Of a DNA stretch of 64,000 nucleotides, positions 8,564 through 16,958 are shown piece by piece. How positions within the stretch are numbered: position 1 is the first letter of the stretch; each line of letters begins with the position of its first letter. This stretch comes from CAYNRA01 sp046296415 (GTDB lineage Bacteria; Bacteroidota; Bacteroidia; Cytophagales; Spirosomataceae). The translations under genes and the position numbers were made by a program. Under the pieces are notes generated by a model. It saw only the letters and a program-made list of their open reading frames with translations. It searched no databases and had not been told where the DNA came from. The stretch lies in contig JBKBLN010000001.1 of NCBI GenBank assembly GCA_046296415.1, positions 620,001 through 684,000 of the forward strand, given 5' to 3'.

Positions 8564-8648
8564 TTCATGTGTATAAAACCTCAGAAAGGTCAAAAAGGTT
8601 TCAGGTTTGAAAAATTAAATCGTTTTTTTTCAAAATATTTTTTCGGCT

Positions 8649-8677
8649 GTCTCAAATCATCTTTTGAGACGTCTCAA
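8649..8677. promoter_or_regulatory. 14-bp palindrome with an extra half-site, operator-like
   Basis: TTGAGACGTCTCAA at 8664-8677 is a perfect 14-bp palindrome. A further copy of the half-site, GTCTCAAA, lies at 8649-8656 and can pair with TTTGAGAC at 8663-8670. It sits about 70-100 bases before the DoxX-like gene, the usual place for a dimeric repressor or activator site. The regulator is unknown; the AraC-type gene two positions on is only a candidate by position. Confidence 0.45.
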
Positions 8678-8747
8678 TTCCTCCTTTGGGGCGATGGGGT
8701 GGTGGTTAAGTGGGACCTTTGTTCCATCATCTTAACTACGACCGATT

Positions 8748-9605
8748 ATGTCCAATTTTCTCTCACGCTGGGTTCGTCCCATGACTATGCCGTATGTTGT
8801 CCAAGATATCTTGTTAGCTATCCCACGCTTGGTGGCAGGCTTTTGGATGACAGCCTATTTTGGAGCGCCTAAATTCGGTTTACCTTGGACCGAACCAGAA
8901 AAAAATCTAGATCTTTTTGAAGTTGTTTTTTGGTTTCCCTCGGATGTCGCGGAATTCGGAGGCTTTTTCTCACTCTTGGCCCCTTATTTAGCTTGGTTAG
9001 GTGCTTTTGCGGAAGGTATAGGGGGTATTGCTTGGATGGTGGGTTGGCAGACTCGATTTTTTTCTGTTTTGATCGGAATCACCATGGCGGTGGCTGCATT
9101 TTGTCAACAAATCGATCATGGTTTATGGAATATGTTACCTGCGATCGGTTTCCTTTGGCTTAGTCTTTTTTATGGAATTCTGGGTTCTGGACGACTGGGA
9201 TTAGATTACCTCTTCACTCAGCCAGCCCGTTCTTTTCATTGGGCAAATCCCCTTCCCATGGTCTTGGTTACCTTCGGTTTAGCACTTTGGAGCCCTGTTC
9301 AAAAAGCTAATCCTCAACGTGTTTTGGTTCAATTGGATGTATCAGACTACCCGGGAGTTGTTGATTCGGTTGGCATTCGTGGTGACGGCAATCCACTTTC
9401 ATGGCAAACCGATCTCCCTTGTAAAAAGAACGAACAGACTGGGCAATACGAGGCTGAATTCACTTCCTTGACGGGATATTTAACAACCGAACTTAAGTTT
9501 ACAGTCAACGGTGAGTTCGAATTGAAGGACCAGCCCAATCGGGTGGTTCGATTTGACCCAGACCAAACAACCCACCTAAAGGCTACTTGGAATCAAGTAA
9601 AATAG
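8748..9605 (+). CDS. DoxX-family membrane protein fused to a carbohydrate-module-like domain
   Basis: 285 residues. Residues about 20-170 form four hydrophobic segments in the DoxX pattern: AIPRLVAGFWMTAYFGAPKF, then LGAFAEGIGGIAWMVGW with the loop typical of the family, then FFSVLIGITMAVAAF. A further hydrophobic segment (NPLPMVLVTFGLALW) leads into a soluble tail of about 95 residues. The tail (VDSVGIRGDGNPLSWQ, then FTVNGEFELKDQPNRVV) resembles the Ig-like starch-binding/AMPK-beta glycogen-binding fold found on secreted Bacteroidota enzymes. DoxX proteins sit in the inner membrane and are linked to quinone or sulfur redox and stress. The fusion is unusual and its role is unknown. A Met at codon 12 is an alternative start. 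Confidence 0.75.
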   Translation: MSNFLSRWVRPMTMPYVVQDILLAIPRLVAGFWMTAYFGAPKFGLPWTEPEKNLDLFEVVFWFPSDVAEFGGFFSLLAPYLAWLGAFAEGIGGIAWMVGWQTRFFSVLIGITMAVAAFCQQIDHGLWNMLPAIGFLWLSLFYGILGSGRLGLDYLFTQPARSFHWANPLPMVLVTFGLALWSPVQKANPQRVLVQLDVSDYPGVVDSVGIRGDGNPLSWQTDLPCKKNEQTGQYEAEFTSLTGYLTTELKFTVNGEFELKDQPNRVVRFDPDQTTHLKATWNQVK

Positions 9606-9670
9606 AATAAGTAGACTGGTAGCTAGAACCATCAAAACTTGTTACATTTAAGCCAGTAAACGTAAAATAC

Positions 9671-10786
9671 ATGTCGTTTCATCAAACTCCATTGGTGGTA
9701 GGGTATTTCTCGGCTTTGATTTTCGCAGGGGTTCTTTGTTTTCGTGCTTGGAGAAATGAAAGTCCCGCTCACTTTTGGTTGGGCTTTCTTTTGTTTTTAA
9801 TGGCCATGGAAATCCAAGACTATACCTTTGGATTCTCTGGGATTAACCTACTTTGGGAGGAATTAAATGGCTTCCCTCGTCATTTTGCGCTAGTTTTTGC
9901 ACCGACTGTTTTCTTTTATTTAACCACCCAAACGAATCAAGACTATCGTTGGAAATCGATCGATTGGTTGCATTTTCTCCCACATGGCATCTATGTTTTG
10001 TTCGGACTGATATTATTTTCACTGGGTCCTTCGGCAGTAACGAATTTTCAAAATTCCGATCTGGGAAAACGAATGGGATGGCTTTTGGATATCTTGATTT
10101 GGATTTCCTACGGCTATTATTTTGTAAAGTCTTTACGCCTATTAAGGCAATTTGAGCAATGGCTGCCTTCTCAATTTTCAAGTATTCAGCAGGTTGACCT
10201 CCATTGGTTGAAACAGTTTATTTATTTAGTCATTTTTGGACAGGTATTCAAATGGTGCTGGTTCTTGATCGATTTGATCTTTCGCTTACCTTTTGAGCAA
10301 GACTGGTGGTGGCAGTTGTTTTCAGTATTCTTGATTTTCTTCGTTGGAATCAATGGATTATCTCAATCCTCCCCATCGAGCCTAATCTTTCAACCCATAG
10401 AAGAAACCGTCGCAGATCCAATGGATTCCAAAGACTATTCTTTCTTGCGTGAAAAGTTAGATCATCTTATGGAAAAGGAGGAAGTTTACCTGGTGCCTGA
10501 ATTAACACTGCTGGAAGTATCTAACCGTTTGAAGTTATCCTCTTCTACAGTTTCAGCTGCAATAAATCAGCTCTACCAAATGAATTTCAATGATTTTATA
10601 AACCAATACCGGGTCAAAGCTTTTTTAAGCTATGTACATGATCCAAAAAAGCAACATTTAACGCTTTTGGCATTGGGGCTCATGGCGGGATTCAATTCCA
10701 AGGCTACCTTCAATCGGGTCGTGAAAAAGGTAACAGGAAAATCACCTAAAGAATTTTTGATTACCCCATCCGATTCGTTACTTTGA
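9671..10786 (+). CDS. AraC-family regulator with membrane-spanning N-terminus
   Basis: 371 residues. The first 240 contain about seven hydrophobic segments (for example LVVGYFSALIFAGVLCF and WLGFLLFLMAMEIQDY), then a linker and a C-terminal AraC/XylS DNA-binding domain from about residue 265. The first helix-turn-helix is LTLLEVSNRLKLSSSTVSAA; the second includes LGLMAGFNSKATFNRVVKK followed by the signature TGKSPKEF. This layout, a membrane sensor joined directly to AraC, is common in Bacteroidota and rare elsewhere. The signal is unknown. Five bases separate it from the glycerophosphodiesterase gene, so the two are probably co-transcribed. It lies 65 bases after the DoxX-fusion gene. Confidence 0.88.
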   Translation: MSFHQTPLVVGYFSALIFAGVLCFRAWRNESPAHFWLGFLLFLMAMEIQDYTFGFSGINLLWEELNGFPRHFALVFAPTVFFYLTTQTNQDYRWKSIDWLHFLPHGIYVLFGLILFSLGPSAVTNFQNSDLGKRMGWLLDILIWISYGYYFVKSLRLLRQFEQWLPSQFSSIQQVDLHWLKQFIYLVIFGQVFKWCWFLIDLIFRLPFEQDWWWQLFSVFLIFFVGINGLSQSSPSSLIFQPIEETVADPMDSKDYSFLREKLDHLMEKEEVYLVPELTLLEVSNRLKLSSSTVSAAINQLYQMNFNDFINQYRVKAFLSYVHDPKKQHLTLLALGLMAGFNSKATFNRVVKKVTGKSPKEFLITPSDSLL

Positions 10787-10791
10787 GCCAA

Positions 10792-11571
10792 ATGAACAAA
10801 TTTATGTCTAGGTTCCTCCAAACTATTCTATTCTTAAGCTGTACGTTTTTTTCTTTAGCCCAAAATCCCATTATCGCACACCGGGGAGCATGGAAAAAAG
10901 AGGGATTACCCCAAAATTCGCTGGCCTCACTTCGGCAGGCAATCAAATTGGGTTGTGCGGGATCTGAATTTGATATCCGCATCACCCAAGATGACTCGCT
11001 TGTCATTGTACATGATGCCACACACGAAGGCTTGTTTATCGAATCTACTCCTTATGCCGAGTTGATGAAACATCCACTGAAAAACGGGGAAAAAATTCCA
11101 ACTCTCCGCGAATACCTTGTCGAAGGACTCCGAGATAATCCATCCACTCGTCTAATTCTAGAAATTAAGCCGACCTCCCCTGACCGCCAGAGGGGCTTGT
11201 TCGTTGCCGACCAATGTGTGGCACTAGTGCACACGCTTAAAGCTCAAAAAAATGTAGCGTACATTAGCTTCGACTACGCGATTGTTTTGCAAGTTAAAAA
11301 ACAAGATTCTCAGGCACTTGTCTATTACTTGGAGGGGAATCGCTCGCCAGACGAACTGAAAGCCGATGGCGTGACGGGCATGAACTATCACTTTTCGGTT
11401 TTCCAGAAAAAACCTGAATGGGTACTACAAGCGCAAAAAGAAGGCGTTCAAGTTTTGTCCTGGACCGTCAATAATCCAGAAATCATTCAAACATTCGTCG
11501 CACAATCTTTTAACTTCATCACCACCGATGAACCCGAAATGGGATTGAATATCTGGAAAGAGAGAAGGTAA
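10792..11571 (+). CDS. Secreted glycerophosphodiester phosphodiesterase
   Basis: 259 residues from the ATG at 10792. A signal peptide (FLQTILFLSCTFFSLAQ) sends it to the periplasm or outside. The GDPD-family motifs are IIAHRGAWKKEGLPQNSLAS, the metal-binding EFDIRITQDDSLVIVHD with Glu-x-Asp and the second catalytic His, ILEIKPT with the third metal ligand, and a C-terminal SWTVNNPE. One oddity: the strongly conserved Glu of the PENT motif is Gln here (PQNS). The enzyme would hydrolyse deacylated phospholipids to glycerol 3-phosphate and an alcohol. It follows the AraC gene by 5 bases and converges on gntP with a 1-base gap. Confidence 0.87.
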   Translation: MNKFMSRFLQTILFLSCTFFSLAQNPIIAHRGAWKKEGLPQNSLASLRQAIKLGCAGSEFDIRITQDDSLVIVHDATHEGLFIESTPYAELMKHPLKNGEKIPTLREYLVEGLRDNPSTRLILEIKPTSPDRQRGLFVADQCVALVHTLKAQKNVAYISFDYAIVLQVKKQDSQALVYYLEGNRSPDELKADGVTGMNYHFSVFQKKPEWVLQAQKEGVQVLSWTVNNPEIIQTFVAQSFNFITTDEPEMGLNIWKERR

Positions 11572-11572
11572 A

Positions 11573-12892
11573 CTATCCCAATAAAGTATTTGCCAGCCAA
11601 CAAAGAATCATGGCCGTCAAACCCGTGACGAATGATGCTGCACTATGACTTCGAAGACCTGTCGAAACATTCAATCCCGAAAGTTTGGTGACTACCCAAA
11701 AGTAGCTATCATTCACATGGCTCACGCCCACAGCACCTGCTCCCATGGCAATAACGGTCAAGGCGGTAGCTTCAGGAGTGATAATGCCCAGACTGGGCAG
11801 TAGGGGAGCCACCAGCGAGGCCGTTGTAAGTAAAGCTACAGTAGAAGACCCTTGAATAGTCTTTAATAAAAATGCCACAGCAAAGGGGATCCATAAACCC
11901 ATTCCTTTCATCAGGGTAGGTTCCAGCAAGTGCTGACTAAGGTCGGAGGCCTGAAGCACAAAACCAAACATCCCTCCAGCCCCTGTCACCAATAAAATAT
12001 CCCCGCTCTCTCGAAAGGCATCTCCAACCCACCCTTGGCCACCAAACATGGTTTTTTCTAGCTTTTTGGGAAGACTTAAACTCAATAAAAATCCCATTCC
12101 TAGCGCGATGAAAGGGGTACCCACAAAGCCAATAACGGATGTAATGAGATTAGGCTCTCCTTCCGATGGCCAAAAGGATTTGGCCATAATACAAAGTAAT
12201 GGAACTGCTATCGGGAGAATGGAAAGGGAAAGGGAAGGGATTTGGGGCGTTGTTACAATGGTTTCGGTAGTCAATTCTTCATGTTCTATTTGGATTTTCC
12301 TACCAATCCACTGGCTATAGAAAACCGTGGGGATTTGCGCCAAAAGACCGATACAAATTCCATATACTAATACCAATCCCATGTCGGCCTGTAAAATACC
12401 CGTGGCTGCCAATGGGCCGGGCGTTGGTGGAATAAGGCAGTGTGATGTCATCAATCCCATGGCCAAGGCCGTGGTTGTGGTTAAGATCGAAACACCCGCT
12501 TTTTTTGATAAAACTTTAGTTAGCCCTTGCAATAGTACAAAGCCTGCATCGACAAAAACCGGTATTGAAATGATGAATCCGAGCGTGGATAATGCCCAGG
12601 GAAGATGTTTAAGTCCAGTAATCCGCAGCAGTGACTGGGCTAATTGGACGGCTCCCCCTGATTTTTCTAAAAATTGACCGATTAAAACCCCCATCAGGAT
12701 CAACAGTCCAATTTTTCCCAAAGTATTACCAAATCCTTGCTGCATCAAGTCTACGAGCTTGGTCATGGGTATCCGGACCCATAGACCATAAAACAGTGTG
12801 ACCGCTAAAAGAACCAAAAAAGGATGAATCCTCCAAAGTGAAGTTCCAACGATGATCAATACGATGGAAATGAGAAGGCCTGAAACTACCAT
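11573..12892 (-). CDS. GntP-family permease (first copy)
   Basis: A 439-residue inner-membrane transporter with about 12 to 14 hydrophobic segments, the standard GntP length. Typical family stretches are ISIPVFVDAGFVLL, TSHCLIPPTPGPLAATG and the C-terminal GAGAVGVSHVNDSYFWVV. Characterised members take up gluconate, fructuronate or D-serine with protons. The substrate here is unknown, because no sugar-acid kinase or dehydrogenase lies nearby. A well-formed promoter precedes it at 12911-12939, with a short leader of about 15 bases. It is probably transcribed alone. A second GntP gene with little near-identity lies at 38206-39510. Confidence 0.88.
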   Translation of the reverse strand: MVVSGLLISIVLIIVGTSLWRIHPFLVLLAVTLFYGLWVRIPMTKLVDLMQQGFGNTLGKIGLLILMGVLIGQFLEKSGGAVQLAQSLLRITGLKHLPWALSTLGFIISIPVFVDAGFVLLQGLTKVLSKKAGVSILTTTTALAMGLMTSHCLIPPTPGPLAATGILQADMGLVLVYGICIGLLAQIPTVFYSQWIGRKIQIEHEELTTETIVTTPQIPSLSLSILPIAVPLLCIMAKSFWPSEGEPNLITSVIGFVGTPFIALGMGFLLSLSLPKKLEKTMFGGQGWVGDAFRESGDILLVTGAGGMFGFVLQASDLSQHLLEPTLMKGMGLWIPFAVAFLLKTIQGSSTVALLTTASLVAPLLPSLGIITPEATALTVIAMGAGAVGVSHVNDSYFWVVTKLSGLNVSTGLRSHSAASFVTGLTAMILCWLANTLLG

Positions 12893-12910
12893 TTGATTGT
12901 AAGTTTACAC

Positions 12911-12939
12911 CAAATGTAATCTTATTTTTGGATATCCAA
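12911..12939 (-). promoter_or_regulatory. Bacteroidota-type promoter of gntP (first copy)
   Basis: On the minus strand TTG (complement of 12937-12939), an 18-base spacer, then TACATTTG (complement of 12911-12918). This matches TTG-N18-21-TAnnTTTG. The start codon lies about 19 bases downstream. Confidence 0.65.
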
Positions 12940-12997
12940 TTATTTCGTTGATATCTATGTTGGCGACTTCCAGGTAGAACTTGGTCGATGCTCAAGC

Positions 12998-14278
12998 TTA
13001 TTGAATGAGCTGTAGGATTTTGATAATTTCCGCTCGAACCAGCGAGACAGGATGAATAAATTGGTTGGTGAATACGGCAAAACGAAGGAGACGTCCGTCT
13101 GAAGTTCGAATGAATCCAGCTAAATTGTAAACTCCCGACATTGAGCCAGATTTGCCGTAAATTCTGGCCTTATTTTCCCCGGATTTTCCAATTTGGGGTA
13201 AAAATGAAAATAAGGTTTCCTCCGAGACAACATCCTGCAGCCGTTGCAAAAGAAAAAGTAGGTTTCGGGGAGTTTGTAAGTTGTATCGGGATAGTCCCGA
13301 ACCATCCACCCAGCGGGGGCGGTCGGGAAGGCCACGGAGCGGCCCCCTTAGAAGGTGTTCAATGGTTGTAGGAGTATCTCCAATCGTTCCAGTGGTTGAC
13401 CCCGCAATCAAAAGTAGTTGTTCAGCTAAAAAATTGTCGCTCTCAAACAACATTCGTCGATATACGGTATCCACAGGCTGAAAAGAAATGGTTTGGTAGT
13501 CATGAACAAGTGGAATGGATTGAAGGACAACCTCTCGGCGTAGCGTATCGGCCAGAAGTTGCCTCGTGAGGGTCGATGAGGTCATGAAGGGAACCTCCTG
13601 CTGAAAAGTATTTTTTGAGGGAAATTGAGAAGGTAAAAAAAAATGATTTTGATGCCATGATCTCCGGATCCAAGACCCTGTGCCCTGTCCAGTAACCATC
13701 GATTGGAAAAAAGAGGGAGTTACCGTGAGTGTATTGTCTTGGTGTTTGAACCATACAACATTTCCGAATAAAGGAAGGGGAGATTGTTCAGGTGAATAGG
13801 GGGCATCAAAATCATCCCAAGCCCAGCCGGGTCCTAGTCCTCGTTGTTTAAAATGAGCCTCCGAATAGACGAGTGTCTTAGGGTTTTGCTGATTAAGCCA
13901 TCGAAGCAACCCATCGTTACCAAATTCTGGATGTAGTGTCGTCGGGTCTCCCGTTCCCCATAAGAAAAGTGAATCCTCCTTCCATTTAAAATAGGCAGCG
14001 GGAAGAGTATCAGGTAAGTTGACGACACCTGCATACCACGTGAACAATTTGGTGGTGGAGGCGGGTATAAAATAGTGGTTTGATTGGAAGTTATAGAGTG
14101 TATCCTTCCCCTCTACAATGCCAAGTCCTAGGTGGGCTTGTCTTAAAATTGTAGACGTGTCGATGGCATGTTGCAAGACTTTTGACAAAGATGGTTTTTG
14201 AGACGTAGGTTGAACGACGGTTCGACAGCTCAAGGAGATAACCGTGAGGAGGGCGAGGAAGGTGATTTTTTTCCACAT
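12998..14278 (-). CDS. dacB: D-alanyl-D-alanine carboxypeptidase/endopeptidase, PBP4 type
   Basis: 426 residues from the ATG at 14278. An upstream start would fall inside the serS terminator. The leader MWKKITFLALLTVISLSC is a probable lipoprotein signal. The S13-family active-site motifs are Ser74-x-x-Lys77 in IPASTTKLF, SDN in LFESDNFLAEQLL and KSG in GKSGSMSGVYNLAG. It trims the pentapeptide or cuts cross-links in periplasmic peptidoglycan. The protein is somewhat shorter than E. coli PBP4 (about 477), which suggests reduced inserted domains. It lies downstream of serS but beyond a terminator, so it probably has its own promoter in or just before that hairpin. Confidence 0.9.
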   Translation of the reverse strand: MWKKITFLALLTVISLSCRTVVQPTSQKPSLSKVLQHAIDTSTILRQAHLGLGIVEGKDTLYNFQSNHYFIPASTTKLFTWYAGVVNLPDTLPAAYFKWKEDSLFLWGTGDPTTLHPEFGNDGLLRWLNQQNPKTLVYSEAHFKQRGLGPGWAWDDFDAPYSPEQSPLPLFGNVVWFKHQDNTLTVTPSFFQSMVTGQGTGSWIRRSWHQNHFFLPSQFPSKNTFQQEVPFMTSSTLTRQLLADTLRREVVLQSIPLVHDYQTISFQPVDTVYRRMLFESDNFLAEQLLLIAGSTTGTIGDTPTTIEHLLRGPLRGLPDRPRWVDGSGLSRYNLQTPRNLLFLLQRLQDVVSEETLFSFLPQIGKSGENKARIYGKSGSMSGVYNLAGFIRTSDGRLLRFAVFTNQFIHPVSLVRAEIIKILQLIQ

Positions 14279-14281
14279 AAA

Positions 14282-14314
14282 ATAAAAAACCACCGAGTGA
14301 GAGTGCTCGGTGGT
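14282..14314 (-). terminator. Terminator of the ribH-lysC-serS run
   Basis: A perfect 9-bp stem, ACCACCGAG at 14289-14297 with CTCGGTGGT at 14306-14314, and an 8-base loop. On the minus strand it is followed by TTTTTTATT. It begins 9 bases after the serS stop. Confidence 0.85.
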
Positions 14315-14322
14315 GATAAAGT

Positions 14323-15594
14323 TTAAGCGATGCGATCGAATCCTAGGAAGGGCTGCAGGACCTTAGGCACCAAAATTCCATCGGGAGTTTGGTTATTTTC
14401 TAAGATCGCGGCCAATATTCTAGGCAAAGCCAAAGCCGACCCGTTCAGGGTATGGAGAAGCACGGTTTTTCCGTCTACCTTGGTTCGTAATTTGAGGCGA
14501 TTGGCTTGGTAGGTTTCAAAGTTTGAAACGGAGCTACATTCCAGCCAACGCTCTTGGGCAGCCGAGAACACTTCGAAGTCGTAGGTCAAGGCCGAGGTAA
14601 AGCTCATGTCCCCACCACATAGGCGTAGAATTCGGTAGGGGAGTTCTAATTTTTCCAATAGTCCTTTAACGTGTTCCACCATCCCTTCTAGGGCTTGATA
14701 GGATTCCTCAGGTTTAGTAATTTGGACAATTTCCACTTTATCGAATTGATGCAAACGGTTTAGTCCTCGTACATGGGCACCCCAAGAACCTGCTTCCCGT
14801 CGAAAACAAGGAGTATATCCTACATTTTTGATGGGTAAATCATTTTCCGATACAATGACGTCCCGATATAAGTTGGTGATTGGAACCTCTGCTGTAGGAA
14901 TGAGGTACAAGTCGTCTTCCGTGGCATGGTACATTTGTCCCTCTTTGTCGGGTAATTGTCCAGTACCGAATCCAGACGCACTATTAATCAAAATAGGAGG
15001 TTGTACTTCCGCATAGCCAGCCTTTTCGGCCTCATCGAGGAAGAAATGGATAAGTGCACGTTGAATTTTAGCTCCTTGACGTTTGTAAACAGGAAATCCA
15101 GCTCCGGTGATTTTATTTCCGAGATCAAAGTCGATGATATCGTATTTTTTAATCAATTCCCAATGGGGGAGCGCTTTCTCGTGCAAGGTTGGAGGGGTTC
15201 CCCATGAATAAACCTCTTCGTTTTCCTCGGGTGTTCTACCCACAGGTACCGAAGAATGTGGAAGGTTGGGAAGGGCCACCAGTGCTTGTTGAAGTGCTTC
15301 TTCTTTTTGCCGTAGCGTTTCCTCTAAGCCTTTGATTTCATTTTTTAAGCTAGCTGTTTGTGCTTTGGCTGCCTCTGCGGCTTCCTTTTGTCCAGATTTC
15401 ATCAACCCTCCAATCTCTTTCGCCAGATGATTGCTTTGGGCTAGGAGTTGGTCGAGGGTGGCTTGGGTTTCTCGGCGAGCCTGATCGATTTCCAGAAGTT
15501 CCTCCACCTTTTGTTCTGCATTTGAAACGAACTTCTTGGTAAGTCCTGCAATGGTCAATTCGCGATTTTCCCGAATAAAGGGTATAACTAGCAT
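14323..15594 (-). CDS. serS: Seryl-tRNA synthetase
   Basis: 423 residues, the normal size for a bacterial class II SerRS. The N-terminal third is the antiparallel coiled coil that reads the tRNA long arm (for example AEQKVEELLEIDQARRETQA). The catalytic domain carries motif 2 (TPCFRREAGSWGAHVRGLNR) and motif 3 (LNGSALALPRILAAILEN). It charges tRNA-Ser with serine in the cytoplasm. The gene starts 3 bases after lysC and ends before a strong terminator, so it is probably the last gene of a ribH-lysC-serS transcript. All motifs are intact. Confidence 0.97.
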   Translation of the reverse strand: MLVIPFIRENRELTIAGLTKKFVSNAEQKVEELLEIDQARRETQATLDQLLAQSNHLAKEIGGLMKSGQKEAAEAAKAQTASLKNEIKGLEETLRQKEEALQQALVALPNLPHSSVPVGRTPEENEEVYSWGTPPTLHEKALPHWELIKKYDIIDFDLGNKITGAGFPVYKRQGAKIQRALIHFFLDEAEKAGYAEVQPPILINSASGFGTGQLPDKEGQMYHATEDDLYLIPTAEVPITNLYRDVIVSENDLPIKNVGYTPCFRREAGSWGAHVRGLNRLHQFDKVEIVQITKPEESYQALEGMVEHVKGLLEKLELPYRILRLCGGDMSFTSALTYDFEVFSAAQERWLECSSVSNFETYQANRLKLRTKVDGKTVLLHTLNGSALALPRILAAILENNQTPDGILVPKVLQPFLGFDRIA

Positions 15595-15597
15595 AAA

Positions 15598-16935
15598 TTA
15601 TTTGTCGTCAAACGTGAACAATCCTTCGTTAAGGGCCTCAAGGGCCGCATTTTTGTCTTTGGTATCCACCAAAATAGAAATATTATGTTCGGATGCCCCA
15701 TAGGAAATCATGCGAATCGGAATTTCCCGAAGAGCTTCGAGTACTTTGATTGCGATTCCTGCTTTATCTGCTTTAAAATTGCCAACGATACAGATAATGG
15801 ACTGGTTTCGATCGTGTTCCTCCAATTCAGCAAATTGACTTAAGGCGGCAGAAATGGATTCTAAATGCTCAGCGTTGTCGATGGTTACGGCAACAGATAC
15901 CTCAGAGGTGGTGATCATATCCACAGGCGTTTTAAAATTTTCAAAGATTTCAAAAACCCGCCGTAAAAAACCAAACGCATTCAGCATACGAGTGGAGTGG
16001 ATATAAATGGCAGTTATACCATCTTTGGCAGCGATGGCTTTGATTTCTGAGGATGAGGTTTGATGGGCCGTGATCAACGTTCCCGGTGCCGCAGGATCCA
16101 TAGTATTTTTTAGTCGAACAGGTACCCCACAAAGTTTGGCAGGGGTAATGGTGCTTGGATGTAAAATTTTTGCCCCAAAATAAGCCAATTCAGCGGCTTC
16201 TTCAAAGGTTAATTCGCGAACGGGGAAGGTTCTTTTTACAATGCGAGGATCATTGTTGTGCATACCGTCGATATCGGTCCAAATTTGGATTTCGTCGGCA
16301 TACAAAGCTCCTCCTAACAAAGAAGCCGTGTAATCAGATCCTCCTCGTTTTAAGTTATCCACTTCATTCCGAGGATTTCGGCAGATAAATCCTTGGGTCA
16401 CAATAATTTGTTTGTCTTCTTGGCCGACCAACAGTTGGTTCAGACCTGTCCGAATGGTTTCTAGTTCAGGTTCACCATCGGCATCGATCCGCATGAAGTC
16501 CAAAGCGGGAATCAAGACTACGGAGTCGCCTTGTTCTTGCAAATAGGCGCTAAACATCTGGGTCGAGAGAATTTCTCCTTCCGCAACCAATTCTTTATCT
16601 TGCTTAAGAGTAAAGGGTTTGATGGAGGCAAGCGAGCGGATGAATCCAAATTCATTCTGCAAGATGGTCTTGCCGGCCTCAAGGCCTTCAGGGGTTTCAT
16701 ACAAAGTTGAGATGAACGCCTGGTAATGTTGTTCCAAAGCATCAACTTTGAGGAGGGCTTCTTCTTCTTGATTCGACTTCAATAAGGTCCCGATTTCCAA
16801 AAGGCTGTTGGTCGTGCCCGATAGAGCCGATAAAACAACCATTTTACGTGTTCCATCTTCGGTGACGAGTCGGCGAATGGACTGCATCCGCTCTGGTTTT
16901 CCGACGGAGGTTCCGCCAAATTTCCAAACTTGCAT
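15598..16935 (-). CDS. lysC: Aspartate kinase (monofunctional)
   Basis: 445 residues. The kinase domain begins VWKFGGTSVG and contains GGSDYTASLLGGALYADEIQ and the aspartate-site DIDGMHNNDPRIV. Two C-terminal ACT domains follow (from about residue 300, with VAVTIDN and ISILVDTKDKN), so lysine or threonine feedback is likely. It phosphorylates aspartate, the first step to lysine, threonine, methionine and diaminopimelate. There is no homoserine dehydrogenase domain, so this is not the ThrA fusion. It sits between ribH (23 bases upstream) and serS (2 bases downstream); no metabolic link among the three is obvious. Confidence 0.95.
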   Translation of the reverse strand: MQVWKFGGTSVGKPERMQSIRRLVTEDGTRKMVVLSALSGTTNSLLEIGTLLKSNQEEEALLKVDALEQHYQAFISTLYETPEGLEAGKTILQNEFGFIRSLASIKPFTLKQDKELVAEGEILSTQMFSAYLQEQGDSVVLIPALDFMRIDADGEPELETIRTGLNQLLVGQEDKQIIVTQGFICRNPRNEVDNLKRGGSDYTASLLGGALYADEIQIWTDIDGMHNNDPRIVKRTFPVRELTFEEAAELAYFGAKILHPSTITPAKLCGVPVRLKNTMDPAAPGTLITAHQTSSSEIKAIAAKDGITAIYIHSTRMLNAFGFLRRVFEIFENFKTPVDMITTSEVSVAVTIDNAEHLESISAALSQFAELEEHDRNQSIICIVGNFKADKAGIAIKVLEALREIPIRMISYGASEHNISILVDTKDKNAALEALNEGLFTFDDK

Positions 16936-16958
16936 GGGGTATCGTTGTGTTGAGTGGG

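Noticed and set aside
8567..8872. A 101-codon plus-strand frame running into the DoxX-fusion gene.
   Set aside because: It overlaps the DoxX start in another frame and passes through the palindrome region; its translation is low in complexity and has no domain.
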